In this document: positions 1 to 7,696 of the stretch, piece after piece | Layout: each line of letters opens with the position of its first letter | Position numbering within the stretch: position 1 is the first letter of the stretch | Assembly (NCBI GenBank): GCA_902762325.1 | Contig: CACWNV010000003.1 | Location: 1 to 64,000, forward strand | Reading direction: 5' to 3' | Source: an uncultured Prevotellaceae bacterium | Lineage (GTDB): Bacteria; Bacteroidota; Bacteroidia; Bacteroidales; Bacteroidaceae | DNA: 64,000 nucleotides | Made by a program: the position numbers and the translations under genes | The notes under the pieces: model-generated | Databases searched by the model: none | What the model was told of the DNA's origin: nothing | Seen by the model: only the letters and a program-made list of their open reading frames with translations

Positions 1-586
1 GTAGGAGGGGTTACTTTTTGAGATGAGAGTTAAATTTGCCTGTTTAAAGGCGGTTCCAAACGAATACATATCAATTCCGATTTTTATCGGACAGCAATAT
101 AATGCAATTATTTCTTTGCTTCTTTCATAATAGTGCAAACCTCCTGCTGCTGGTTCTTTGCTTTCTCAGACGAATCATAATGTTCTTCTTGAAAACCTGC
201 TGATTGCTCATAAGTGATTGATACACAGATATATTGAAAAGACAGAAACGGCAAAAGGAACAAATTGGGAACAAAAATTTCAAAAACCCCAAAATGAAAA
301 CATCTGCTTAACAAATCTTAACGAGGAAAACAACGGCAATTTTCCGATTTTGTCATTTGGAGATTGCTCTGAAAAAGTAGTGAAATGTTATCAGGTAGAA
401 ATCATCTGTGCTAGCTCTTTTGCTGATGACGATGGAGTATAGTTATTGAAAAGTGAGTGCTTTATTTGGCATTTAAGCCAATTTCCCGAGAAATAATACT
501 GAAGTTAGCAACTTTCTTTTGATATTAGTCGTTAATTTCATGGAATTTTGATACCTTTGCACCAAATTATAATAAATTGCAATAGT
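1..586. other. Left-edge stretch without a supportable gene
   Basis: I see no convincing gene here. Two short overlapping reading frames exist on opposite strands (108-314 minus, starting with TTG, and 218-442 plus), but neither shows a recognisable family or clear start signal, and they exclude each other. The stretch is AT-rich and ends with a promoter-like box just before the small regulator at 587. Confidence 0.5.
552..559 (+). promoter_or_regulatory. -7 promoter box before the XRE regulator
   Basis: TACCTTTG matches the Bacteroidota -7 consensus TAnnTTTG and is followed by GCACC, as at many starts in this window. No TTTG lies at the expected 19-21 base spacing upstream, so only the -7 element is supported. 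It sits 27 bases before the ATG at 587. Confidence 0.5.
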
Positions 587-781
587 ATGGCTAATCTCAA
601 TCGGATTAAACTCGTTTTGGTTGAAAAGAACAAAACTGGTAAGTGGCTTGCTGATGAACTTGGTAAAACTCCAAGTACTGTAAGCAAGTGGTGTCAAAAT
701 TCCATTCAACCTGATTTGAATACTTTAGATAAAATAGCGAAGTTACTCAATGTAGATAAGAGAGATTTGTTAACACCTTGA
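587..781 (+). CDS. Small XRE-type helix-turn-helix DNA-binding protein
   Basis: This 64-residue protein is almost entirely one HTH_XRE (Cro/C1-type) domain, about residues 5-58. The segment WLADELGKTPSTVSKW reads as the two helices of the DNA-contacting motif. The ATG at 587 is preferred over the upstream in-frame ATG at 548, because that one lies before a TACCTTTG box at 552-559. In Bacteroidota very similar proteins often stand alone or beside restriction-modification or other accessory genes as controllers. No such partner is visible to the right, and the left neighbour is outside the window. Its target is unknown. Confidence 0.8.
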   Translation: MANLNRIKLVLVEKNKTGKWLADELGKTPSTVSKWCQNSIQPDLNTLDKIAKLLNVDKRDLLTP

Positions 782-912
782 CTTTATATTATCTTTGTTG
801 CCATAGAGGATTGCATGGTGTAACACCAGAATTTCTTGATTGCTACATGGAAAAAGTATGTATTGCTTAAATAATTATTACAAAATAATCCCAGGAATAG
901 TCATTTAACTTT

Positions 913-1734
913 ATGTGTGACCAAATTGCTATTTTGAATATCGACAACGGAATCCTACTCGAATGTCCCGACGACAGATGTAAAACTGTTAATATACCGA
1001 ATGGTGTATTAGGAATTTCCGACAGAGCATTCCTTGGATGTCACAAATTAGAAAGCGTCGACATTCCGTTTTCCGTGACTTCGATAGGAACTAATTGCTT
1101 CGATAGATGCCGAAGGTTAAAGTCTGTCGTTATTCCACCTAAAATAAAGATAATTAGTTCTCATGCTTTTAGTGGATGTGAAGAATTAACAAAAGTAGTA
1201 ATTTTAGGTAGTAACCTTGAAATCATAGAGAAAGGAGCTTTTTGTGGATGCGAAAACCTTGTGCAAATAAACATTCCTCACTCGGTACGCTTCATCGATG
1301 AAATGGCTTTCTGTGAATGCAGAAATTTGCAAAGTATAGAAATTCCACCTTGTATGACAAAGGTTTCAGATAGTTGTTTTTATGGATGTAAAAATCTTAG
1401 ATATGCTGATTTGAGGAATATAATCGACATAGAGCAAAGGGCGTTTGAATGCTGTGAGTCCTTGGAGGAAATAATTTTGCCTAATTGTTTTGGTATTGAT
1501 TCATTTGCCTTTGATGCATGCAAATCATTGAAAAAAATACACATGCTATGTAAGGACCCTCATAACAATATCAGTTATTATGGGAGTATTTTTGATGATA
1601 GTATTTTTGACCAATGCACATTGTTTGTCCTCCCTGGAACTCGAAGTGACTATGCTAATGATAAGTATTTTGGTAAATTCAAGAACATTGAAATTGAAGA
1701 CAACCTTGAACTTTTGAATAATAAGCCGGAATAG
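913..1734 (+). CDS. BspA-type leucine-rich repeat protein, not secreted
   Basis: The 273 residues are built of about nine LRR_5 (BspA/Treponema pallidum type) repeats of roughly 23 residues, each with a pattern such as AFxGCxxLxxVxIPxSVxxI, from about residue 20 to 235. There is no signal peptide or lipobox and no C-terminal secretion tail, so it should stay in the cytosol, unlike classic surface BspA adhesins. The repeats are rich in cysteine at the GC position. The codons are AT-rich compared with the genes from 1974 onward, which suggests accessory DNA. The natural role of such cytosolic LRR proteins is unknown. Confidence 0.8.
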   Translation: MCDQIAILNIDNGILLECPDDRCKTVNIPNGVLGISDRAFLGCHKLESVDIPFSVTSIGTNCFDRCRRLKSVVIPPKIKIISSHAFSGCEELTKVVILGSNLEIIEKGAFCGCENLVQINIPHSVRFIDEMAFCECRNLQSIEIPPCMTKVSDSCFYGCKNLRYADLRNIIDIEQRAFECCESLEEIILPNCFGIDSFAFDACKSLKKIHMLCKDPHNNISYYGSIFDDSIFDQCTLFVLPGTRSDYANDKYFGKFKNIEIEDNLELLNNKPE

Positions 1735-1776
1735 TATCTCTATTTTATCTGTTCAAGATAGACAACGAAACGAATA

Positions 1777-1818
1777 ACCCCACTGATTTTTAGCAGTATT
1801 GCTGATGGTCAGTGGGGT
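1777..1818. terminator. Hairpin after the LRR gene
   Basis: ACCCCACTGA (1777-1786) is exactly complementary to TCAGTGGGGT (1809-1818), and a smaller AGCA/TGCT stem sits in the loop. There is no clear T-run after it, so it is a hairpin candidate rather than a textbook intrinsic terminator. Confidence 0.5.
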
Positions 1819-1876
1819 AATTGTTCCCATAATGAGACACACAAGCCATGATGGAACAATATTGTTCTCGTTTATT

Positions 1877-1907
1877 TTTGTTCTATTCAAATAATGTGTT
1901 ACCTTTG
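1877..1907 (+). promoter_or_regulatory. Bacteroidota promoter for the thioredoxin/GH3 pair
   Basis: TTTG (1877-1880), 19 bases, then TACCTTTG (1900-1907) fits the -33/-7 consensus of the Bacteroidota primary sigma factor. It drives the gene starting near 1974. Confidence 0.75.
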
Positions 1908-1973
1908 CAAGCTCAAAGCGATTCAACATAAACTTAAAGACTTAATAATATGCGGATTAAAGGTATTAATAAT

Positions 1974-3119
1974 ATGAAGAATAAGATATTGGGCATGATG
2001 CTTGCAACCATCGCCTTATTGTGCGGATGTGCTGCAAACGATGGTAATACTTTGAAGGTTAAGCTCGACTTGGTTGACTTTGGAGACACGGTCGTGGTAT
2101 ATCGTACTGGTCATGAAGAGCTGACCTTTATCGGCAAGAACGGTAAGTTTGAGTTCGAACTGCAGGTGGATACGATCTGCCAAGGTCTTCTTGTGCAGCC
2201 AAAGCTGCTGCGTGGCGACATGGATAATGCACGTTTTTATTCCGTACCTCTTGTAGGCGGTGAGTCGATGCGCGTGTGGGCTACTGATAAAACCCGCTAC
2301 GACGTGGACGGTACTGGCTTCTATGCTGACTATCATCAGGTGGATCTCTTTAACGAGAATGCGGAAAAAGAGCAGCTCGGCAATGCTGACAAATTCAATG
2401 AGATGTTAGAAAGTAACACCTTCAGTAAAGAGGAACTCGATAAGTTCAATGATGAGGTCTTTAAACCCAGTTTCCAGCGCTACCAGCAAGCTATAATAGA
2501 TTATATAAAGGCACATCCCACACAGGAAGCTGCCATGTTTCTGCTCAAGAAAATTGATGGCCTCGACAAGATGAAGGAGACCTTTAAGCTTTTCGATGCG
2601 TCTGTCCGTAATGGCCGTATGAGACCGCTCTACGACAGTTGGGTGGAGGATGCTGAAGACCGTTTAAAGGATGAGGCAAAAGAGAAGGAAGCACAGAAGA
2701 AGCAAGTTGCAGGAATCGAGGCTCCCATGTTTACCCTTAACGACTTGGAAGGCAAGCCTCTCGCACTGACTTCGTTGCGCGGCAAGTATGTCATCCTCGA
2801 CTTCTGGGGCTCATGGTGTGTCTGGTGTATCAAGGGCTTCCCGCAGATGAAGGAATACTATGCCAAGTATCGAGGCAAGTTCGAGATTCTCGGCATAGAC
2901 TGCAACGATACAGAAGAAAAGTGGAAAGATGCCGTCAAGAAGCATGGACTGCCTTGGCTGCATGTCTATTGTCCAAGGGAATCCACGCTCCTGGACGACT
3001 ATGGCATCACAGGCTTTCCCACCAAAATCATTATCGGTCCCGACGGCAAGGTCGTAAAATACATCGTGGGCGAGGACCCCTCATTCTATACATTACTCGA
3101 TGAATTGTTTAACAAATAA
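1974..3119 (+). CDS. Thioredoxin-like (TlpA/ResA-type) lipoprotein with DUF4369-like N-terminus
   Basis: The 381-residue protein begins with a lipoprotein signal ending in LLCGC, so it is probably anchored in the periplasm by lipid. Residues about 25-120 resemble the beta-rich DUF4369 domain, a helical segment follows, and a thioredoxin fold occupies roughly 245-381. The redox centre is Cys282-Val-Trp-Cys285, where most relatives have CAPC or CGPC. The family reduces or exchanges disulfides of exported proteins. The ATG at 1974 is chosen over the one at 1950 because it places the signal peptide at the N-terminus. The next gene starts 2 bases after the stop, so both are probably co-transcribed. 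Confidence 0.85.
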   Translation: MKNKILGMMLATIALLCGCAANDGNTLKVKLDLVDFGDTVVVYRTGHEELTFIGKNGKFEFELQVDTICQGLLVQPKLLRGDMDNARFYSVPLVGGESMRVWATDKTRYDVDGTGFYADYHQVDLFNENAEKEQLGNADKFNEMLESNTFSKEELDKFNDEVFKPSFQRYQQAIIDYIKAHPTQEAAMFLLKKIDGLDKMKETFKLFDASVRNGRMRPLYDSWVEDAEDRLKDEAKEKEAQKKQVAGIEAPMFTLNDLEGKPLALTSLRGKYVILDFWGSWCVWCIKGFPQMKEYYAKYRGKFEILGIDCNDTEEKWKDAVKKHGLPWLHVYCPRESTLLDDYGITGFPTKIIIGPDGKVVKYIVGEDPSFYTLLDELFNK

Positions 3120-3121
3120 AA

Positions 3122-4309
3122 ATGAAACGGAAATTATTATGGATGTTAGCCGTCATCCTTACAAACGGTTTACTGATTACTTCGTGTAGATACGACGATG
3201 ACGATGTGGAACAAACGCCCGTCGATGAGGTAGAGGCACAATTACAAAAGATGACGCTGCGTGAAAAGGTAGGTCAGTTGTTCTATGTGCGCCCCGAAGT
3301 GTTAGATACAACAATCCATTATGGCCACACTGGCGGTATAGACGTCACTACGGCAGACCTTGCTAATATTAAGCTACAGGCCGTGAACGCCACGATGCGG
3401 GCCGTAAATGAGAAATATCCAGTGGGTGGAATCATCCTCTACGCCCACAATATTGGGGATGAGGCGCAACTGGCGACCTTCATACCACAAATTCGTGCTC
3501 TTAAAGGCATGCCCTTGCTCTGTGTTGACGAGGAGGGCGGTCGTGTGGCACGTATCGGAAACAATCCTAATTTTGATGTGGAGAAGTTTGAATCGATGGA
3601 TGCCATCGGTCAGACGGGCGACCCTGCCAATGCATACTACTGCGGTCGCACTATCGGTTCCTATCTAAAGAGGTACGGCTTTGACATCGACTTTGCCCCT
3701 GTTGCTGATGTAAATACCAATCCCGAGAACATTGTCATAGGCAAACGAGCCTTTAGCGATGATCCCGCCGTGGCTGCCCCTATGGTCACTAACTACTTAC
3801 AAGGTTTGAAGGATGCTGGCATTACGGGTTGCATCAAGCATTTCCCTGGTCATGGTGATACCACGACAGATACACACTATGGCTATGCTCAGAGTCTGAA
3901 GACTTGGGATGAGATGATGAATTGTGAGATGATAACCTTCAAGGCAGGCATTGATTGGGGATGCCAGATGATAATGACTGCCCATATCGGTACTCCCAAT
4001 GTGACAGGAACGGAAATACCCGCCACAATGTCATCACTCATCTTACAGGATAAGTTGCGAGGTGTGATGGGGTATAAGAACATCATCATAACAGACGCTA
4101 TGGAGATGGGGGCTATCACGCAGCAGTACACCAGTGCCGAGGCTGCTGTGGGCTGTATATTGGCAGGTGCCGATATCGTTCTTGGTCCACAGAACTTCAT
4201 CGAAGCCTTTGAAGCTGTGGTAAAGGCTGTAGAGACGGGCAAAATCAGCAAGAAGCGCTTAGACCAAAGTGTCCGTCGCATATTGAGACTCAAAAAAGAG
4301 AAAAGATGA
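3122..4309 (+). CDS. GH3 beta-N-acetylhexosaminidase-like lipoprotein (NagZ type)
   Basis: The 395-residue protein has a lipoprotein signal (LLITSC) followed by an acidic linker, then one GH3 TIM-barrel domain from about residue 45. The NagZ signature KHFPGHGDTTTDTH is at 239-252; by family knowledge Asp250 and His252 form the acid/base dyad and Asp325 in ITDAMEMG is the nucleophile. NagZ-type enzymes remove N-acetylglucosamine from muropeptides or glycans. E. coli NagZ is cytosolic, whereas this one is predicted to be lipidated and outside the inner membrane, so dietary or host glycans or periplasmic wall fragments are possible substrates. It pairs with the thioredoxin-like gene upstream. 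Confidence 0.85.
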   Translation: MKRKLLWMLAVILTNGLLITSCRYDDDDVEQTPVDEVEAQLQKMTLREKVGQLFYVRPEVLDTTIHYGHTGGIDVTTADLANIKLQAVNATMRAVNEKYPVGGIILYAHNIGDEAQLATFIPQIRALKGMPLLCVDEEGGRVARIGNNPNFDVEKFESMDAIGQTGDPANAYYCGRTIGSYLKRYGFDIDFAPVADVNTNPENIVIGKRAFSDDPAVAAPMVTNYLQGLKDAGITGCIKHFPGHGDTTTDTHYGYAQSLKTWDEMMNCEMITFKAGIDWGCQMIMTAHIGTPNVTGTEIPATMSSLILQDKLRGVMGYKNIIITDAMEMGAITQQYTSAEAAVGCILAGADIVLGPQNFIEAFEAVVKAVETGKISKKRLDQSVRRILRLKKEKR

Positions 4310-4387
4310 GGTTGCTGAATGATAATAAAAAGCACTATCGGATTCTGTTTTATTCGTGTAAGGCTCGTTAAATTGAATAAGTTTTTG

Positions 4388-4395
4388 TACCTTTG
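4388..4395 (+). promoter_or_regulatory. -7 promoter box for map-tsaD-pncC
   Basis: TACCTTTG followed by TGGCC matches the Bacteroidota -7 element. No clear TTTG is present at the right distance upstream. It lies 46 bases before the map start. Confidence 0.55.
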
Positions 4396-4441
4396 TGGCC
4401 GTAAATGAGGTCGGTAGACAGTTAAGCATATAACAACAAAA

Positions 4442-5305
4442 ATGGTTTTTAAGAAGAAAAGAAAATGGCACCTGCTGCCCAATCAGCCCATCACAGAGCT
4501 TGACAAACAAGTGATGTACTGGGAAGGACGAGGGAAACAGGTACCATCGCGAGACCTTATCAAGACTGCTGAACAGATTGAAGGTATTCGTAGGGCAGGA
4601 GTTGTCAATACCGGTGTGTTGGATGAAGTTGCCGCTCATATCCATGCGGGTATGAACACATTGGAGATTGACCGTATCTGCATGGATTATTGTAATGCCC
4701 ATGGAGCAATTCCTGCCTGTCTGAACTATGAAGGATTTCCCAAAAGTGTTTGCACGAGTATCAATGAAGTTGTCTGTCATGGTATTCCTAAGGAGACGGA
4801 CGTTTTGGAGGAAGGAGACATTATCAATGTTGATTTCACCACGATCCTTGACGGCTATTATGCGGATGCTTCTCGCATGTTCATTATAGGCAAGACAACA
4901 CCTGAGAAGGAACAACTCGTCAGAGTAGCTAAAGAGTGTCTGGAGATTGGAGCTGAAGCTGCCAAGCCTTATTGCTTTGTCGGCGATATAGGTAATGCCA
5001 TACAGAAGCATGCCCATAAGTATCATTATGGAGTGGTTCGTGACCTTTGCGGACATGGGGTAGGGCTTGACTTCCATGAAGATCCGGAAGTCGTTCATTA
5101 CGGAAAGAAAGGCACAGGCATGCTTATTGTTCCCGGAATGGTGTTTACCATTGAACCCATGATTAACATGGGCACATGGGAGGTGTTTATAGATGCTGAC
5201 GATCCATTCGGATGGGAGGTTATCTCTGGCGATGAAATGCCAAGTGCTCAATGGGAGCATACTTTTGTTATGACCGAACATGGAGTGGAGATTCTATCTT
5301 ATTGA
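4442..5305 (+). CDS. map: Methionine aminopeptidase, type I with N-terminal extension
   Basis: The enzyme removes the initiator methionine from new proteins in the cytosol. The dinuclear metal ligands of the family are visible: two Asp in ILDGYYADASR, His in GHGVGLDFHED, Glu in FTIEPM and Glu in QWEHTF. At 287 residues it is longer than the common 250-265 because of a basic leader of about 40 residues (MVFKKKRKWHLLPNQPITEL) before the catalytic fold. It lacks the cysteines of a SEC-C or zinc-finger leader. It starts a tight run with tsaD (6-base gap) and pncC. Confidence 0.93.
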   Translation: MVFKKKRKWHLLPNQPITELDKQVMYWEGRGKQVPSRDLIKTAEQIEGIRRAGVVNTGVLDEVAAHIHAGMNTLEIDRICMDYCNAHGAIPACLNYEGFPKSVCTSINEVVCHGIPKETDVLEEGDIINVDFTTILDGYYADASRMFIIGKTTPEKEQLVRVAKECLEIGAEAAKPYCFVGDIGNAIQKHAHKYHYGVVRDLCGHGVGLDFHEDPEVVHYGKKGTGMLIVPGMVFTIEPMINMGTWEVFIDADDPFGWEVISGDEMPSAQWEHTFVMTEHGVEILSY

Positions 5306-5311
5306 TACTTT

Positions 5312-6346
5312 ATGGAAAATAAGCAGGATATATATATATTAGGTATAGAAAGTAGCTGTGATGACACGTCGGCTGCTGTCCTTCGCAATGGTGTGCTATT
5401 GAGCAATGTGACGGCCTCCCAGGCTGTTCATGAAGCCTACGGTGGAGTAGTGCCGGAGCTTGCATCTCGTGCACATCAGCAGAATGTCGTCCCCGTTGTT
5501 GACCAGGCCATTAAACGTGCCGGAATCACTAAGGATGACTTGACGGCAATCGCTTTTACCAGAGGTCCGGGATTGATGGGCTCGTTGTTGGTAGGTGTCA
5601 GTTTTGCGAAGGGATTAGCCTGTTCGTTAAGAATCCCCCTCATAGATGTAAATCATCTGCAAGGGCATGTCATGGCTCATTTCATCAAGGAGAGTGATGA
5701 TGACCAGTCAGCTCCTCCTTTTCCTTTCTTATGCCTTTTGGTTAGTGGAGGTAATTCTCAGATTGTTTTAGTCCGCGCTTATAACGACATGGAAGTGATC
5801 GGCCAGACCATAGATGATGCTGCAGGAGAGGCAATAGACAAATGTTCAAAAGTGATGGGGTTAGGTTATCCGGGTGGACCGATTATTGACAGACTTGCCC
5901 GGCAGGGTAATCCGTTGGCATATAAGTTCTCTGAGCCGCAGATTAAGAGACTGGACTATAGTTTCAGTGGTTTGAAGACATCCTTTTTATATAATTTGCG
6001 GGATTGGATAAAAGAAGATCCTGATTTTATAGAGAAACATAAAGAAGATCTGGCTGCAAGTCTTGAATACACGATTGTTCGTATTTTGATGAAAAAGCTA
6101 CGACTGGCAGTCAAGGAAACAGGCATTAAGCATGTAGCCCTTGCGGGAGGAGTTTCTGCAAATAATGGCTTGCGGAATGCGTTTCATGAGCATGCCAGGA
6201 AATACGGATGGACGATCTATATCCCCAAATTCAGCTATACAACCGATAATGCAGCTATGATAGGCATTACAGGCTATTATAAATATCTTGACAAAGATTT
6301 CTGTGCGATAGATAAACCCGCCTTTTCAAAAGTTACGTTTAAATAA
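5312..6346 (+). CDS. tsaD: tRNA N6-adenosine threonylcarbamoyltransferase TsaD
   Basis: TsaD transfers the threonylcarbamoyl group from its adenylate to A37 of tRNAs reading ANN codons, together with TsaB and TsaE. The 344 residues show the ASKHA-fold signature IESSCDDTSAAV near the N-terminus, metal ligands His115 and His119 in HLQGH, LVSGGNSQI, and the C-terminal VALAGGVSANNGLR loop. Length is normal for the family. It lies 6 bases after map and 17 bases before pncC, so the three are probably one operon. Confidence 0.96.
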   Translation: MENKQDIYILGIESSCDDTSAAVLRNGVLLSNVTASQAVHEAYGGVVPELASRAHQQNVVPVVDQAIKRAGITKDDLTAIAFTRGPGLMGSLLVGVSFAKGLACSLRIPLIDVNHLQGHVMAHFIKESDDDQSAPPFPFLCLLVSGGNSQIVLVRAYNDMEVIGQTIDDAAGEAIDKCSKVMGLGYPGGPIIDRLARQGNPLAYKFSEPQIKRLDYSFSGLKTSFLYNLRDWIKEDPDFIEKHKEDLAASLEYTIVRILMKKLRLAVKETGIKHVALAGGVSANNGLRNAFHEHARKYGWTIYIPKFSYTTDNAAMIGITGYYKYLDKDFCAIDKPAFSKVTFK

Positions 6347-6363
6347 ATAATGGAGAGTCAGAT

Positions 6364-6879
6364 ATGGTTTTAGAAAACAAAATACTTAGCAAGGAAATAC
6401 AGCAGTATCTCTATGATAACGGGAAAACCTTAGGGACTGCTGAGAGTTGTACGGGTGGAAGAATTGCCGAGGCAATTATCGCTTCCCCTGGCGCATCTAA
6501 TTATTTCAAGGGAGGTATCATTTCATATACCAATGAAATCAAGGAGCGTCTTCTTTCTGTTGACCATCAGGTGTTGGAAGAGAAGACAGCAGTTTGTGAG
6601 GAGGTCGCTATTCAGATGGTGAAAGGTGCCTGTGAGACTCTTGGAGTAGACTATGCTATTTCTGTAACTGGCATCGCCGGACCAGGTGGGGGAACGGCAG
6701 CCATTCCCGTCGGGACGATATGGATTGGATATGGTAGCAAAGAAGATGTCCGGACTTATCTTCTTACTGGAGATGAGGGTCGTGATGTCAACCTGGCTGT
6801 AGCGACCAATAAAGCCCTAAAACTGTTTTTGATGTACTTGAAAGAGCTTAATATAGAAGAAGTTAGTGCTGAAAATTAA
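6364..6879 (+). CDS. pncC: Nicotinamide-nucleotide amidohydrolase (CinA C-terminal domain)
   Basis: The 171-residue protein is the stand-alone CinA_C domain, without the N-terminal MoCF-like part. TAESCTGGRIAEAI near residue 20 and SVTGIAGPGGGT near 100 are the family signatures. These enzymes deamidate nicotinamide mononucleotide to nicotinic acid mononucleotide and so recycle NAD. It is the last gene of the map-tsaD run. Confidence 0.88.
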   Translation: MVLENKILSKEIQQYLYDNGKTLGTAESCTGGRIAEAIIASPGASNYFKGGIISYTNEIKERLLSVDHQVLEEKTAVCEEVAIQMVKGACETLGVDYAISVTGIAGPGGGTAAIPVGTIWIGYGSKEDVRTYLLTGDEGRDVNLAVATNKALKLFLMYLKELNIEEVSAEN

Positions 6880-6916
6880 AAAAATCCTTAATTATACGTA
6901 TTCTTTTAAGAAATAT

Positions 6917-6947
6917 TTTGCGTATTCGGGAAATAATTGTAATTTTG
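6917..6947 (+). promoter_or_regulatory. Bacteroidota promoter of rpmB-rpmG-DUF4295
   Basis: TTTG (6917-6920), 19 bases, TAATTTTG (6940-6947), then CACC. Both elements and the spacing fit the consensus. Confidence 0.8.
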
Positions 6948-6997
6948 CACCCTGTTTGGAATAAGTATTAAAAAGAAAACAAAAAATTTAGATAGCA

Positions 6998-7261
6998 ATG
7001 TCGAAAATTTGTCAGATTACGGGGAAAAGGGCACAGGTAGGAAATAATGTGTCTCACTCAAAGCACCGTACAAAGAGAACCTTTGATGTTAACCTGTTTA
7101 GCAAGAAGTTCTATTATGTAGAAGAGCAGTGCTGGATTAGTCTTAAGATCAGTGCAGCTGGTCTTCGTCTCATTAATAAAATTGGTCTTGATGCAGCATT
7201 GAAGAAGGCTGTTGCCAATGGCTATATCAATTGGAAAGACATTAAAGTAATAGGAGAATAA
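6998..7261 (+). CDS. rpmB: 50S ribosomal protein L28
   Basis: The 87-residue basic protein starts [21 protein letters not shown], the L28 signature, and has normal length for Bacteroidota. It binds 23S rRNA in the large subunit. rpmG follows after 4 bases. Confidence 0.97.
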   Translation: MSKICQITGKRAQVGNNVSHSKHRTKRTFDVNLFSKKFYYVEEQCWISLKISAAGLRLINKIGLDAALKKAVANGYINWKDIKVIGE

Positions 7262-7265
7262 TTGT

Positions 7266-7457
7266 ATGGCATCAAAGAAAGCTAAAGGAAATAGAATCCA
7301 GGTCATTCTTGAATGCACTGAGATGAAGAACAGCGGTCTGCCCGGAACAAGCCGTTATGTAACAACTAAGAATCGTAAGAACACTCCAGAGCGTATGGAA
7401 TTGAAGAAATACAATCCTATCCTGAAGAGAATGACGGTTCATAAGGAAATCAAGTAA
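7266..7457 (+). CDS. rpmG: 50S ribosomal protein L33
   Basis: The 63-residue basic protein matches L33 ([26 protein letters not shown]). It lacks the CxxC pairs of zinc-binding L33, so it is the zinc-independent form. It lies between rpmB and the DUF4295 gene. Confidence 0.96.
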   Translation: MASKKAKGNRIQVILECTEMKNSGLPGTSRYVTTKNRKNTPERMELKKYNPILKRMTVHKEIK

Positions 7458-7477
7458 TTAATTTAATAGTGTAAGAT

Positions 7478-7636
7478 ATGGCAAAGAAAACCGTTGCAAC
7501 CCTCCATGAAGGTTCTAAGGATGGACGTGCATATACAAAAGTTATTAAGATGGTGAAGAGCCCTAAGACAGGTGCTTACATCTTTGATGAGCAGATGGTT
7601 CCCAACGAGGCTGTTCAGGATTTCTTCAAGAAATAA
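7478..7636 (+). CDS. DUF4295 small ribosome-linked protein
   Basis: A 52-residue basic protein starting MAKKTVATLHEGSKDGRAY and ending VPNEAVQDFFKK. It belongs to DUF4295, a family found in Bacteroidota directly after rpmB and rpmG. The fixed position, size and charge suggest a ribosome-associated protein, but I know of no established function. The start is preceded by GTAAGAT and lies 20 bases after rpmG. A strong terminator follows. Confidence 0.92.
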   Translation: MAKKTVATLHEGSKDGRAYTKVIKMVKSPKTGAYIFDEQMVPNEAVQDFFKK

Positions 7637-7652
7637 TTTTTTTAGTCAAAAT

Positions 7653-7685
7653 AAAAAAGGATGTATTTGAATACATCCTTTTTTT
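7653..7685. terminator. Bidirectional intrinsic terminator
   Basis: AAAGGATGTATT and AATACATCCTTT form a long stem flanked by an A-run on the left and a T-run on the right. It can end both the ribosomal-protein operon and the minus-strand operon that finishes at 7697. Confidence 0.9.
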
Positions 7686-7696
7686 GTTGCCATTTA

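Noticed and set aside
108-442. Two overlapping small frames at the left edge
   Set aside because: They are on opposite strands, one starts with TTG just after an in-frame stop, and neither has a family or conserved motif.
4259-5281. 340-codon open frame on the minus strand over map
   Set aside because: It is the shadow of map, which is unmistakable on the plus strand. The translated sequence shows no family and no start signal.
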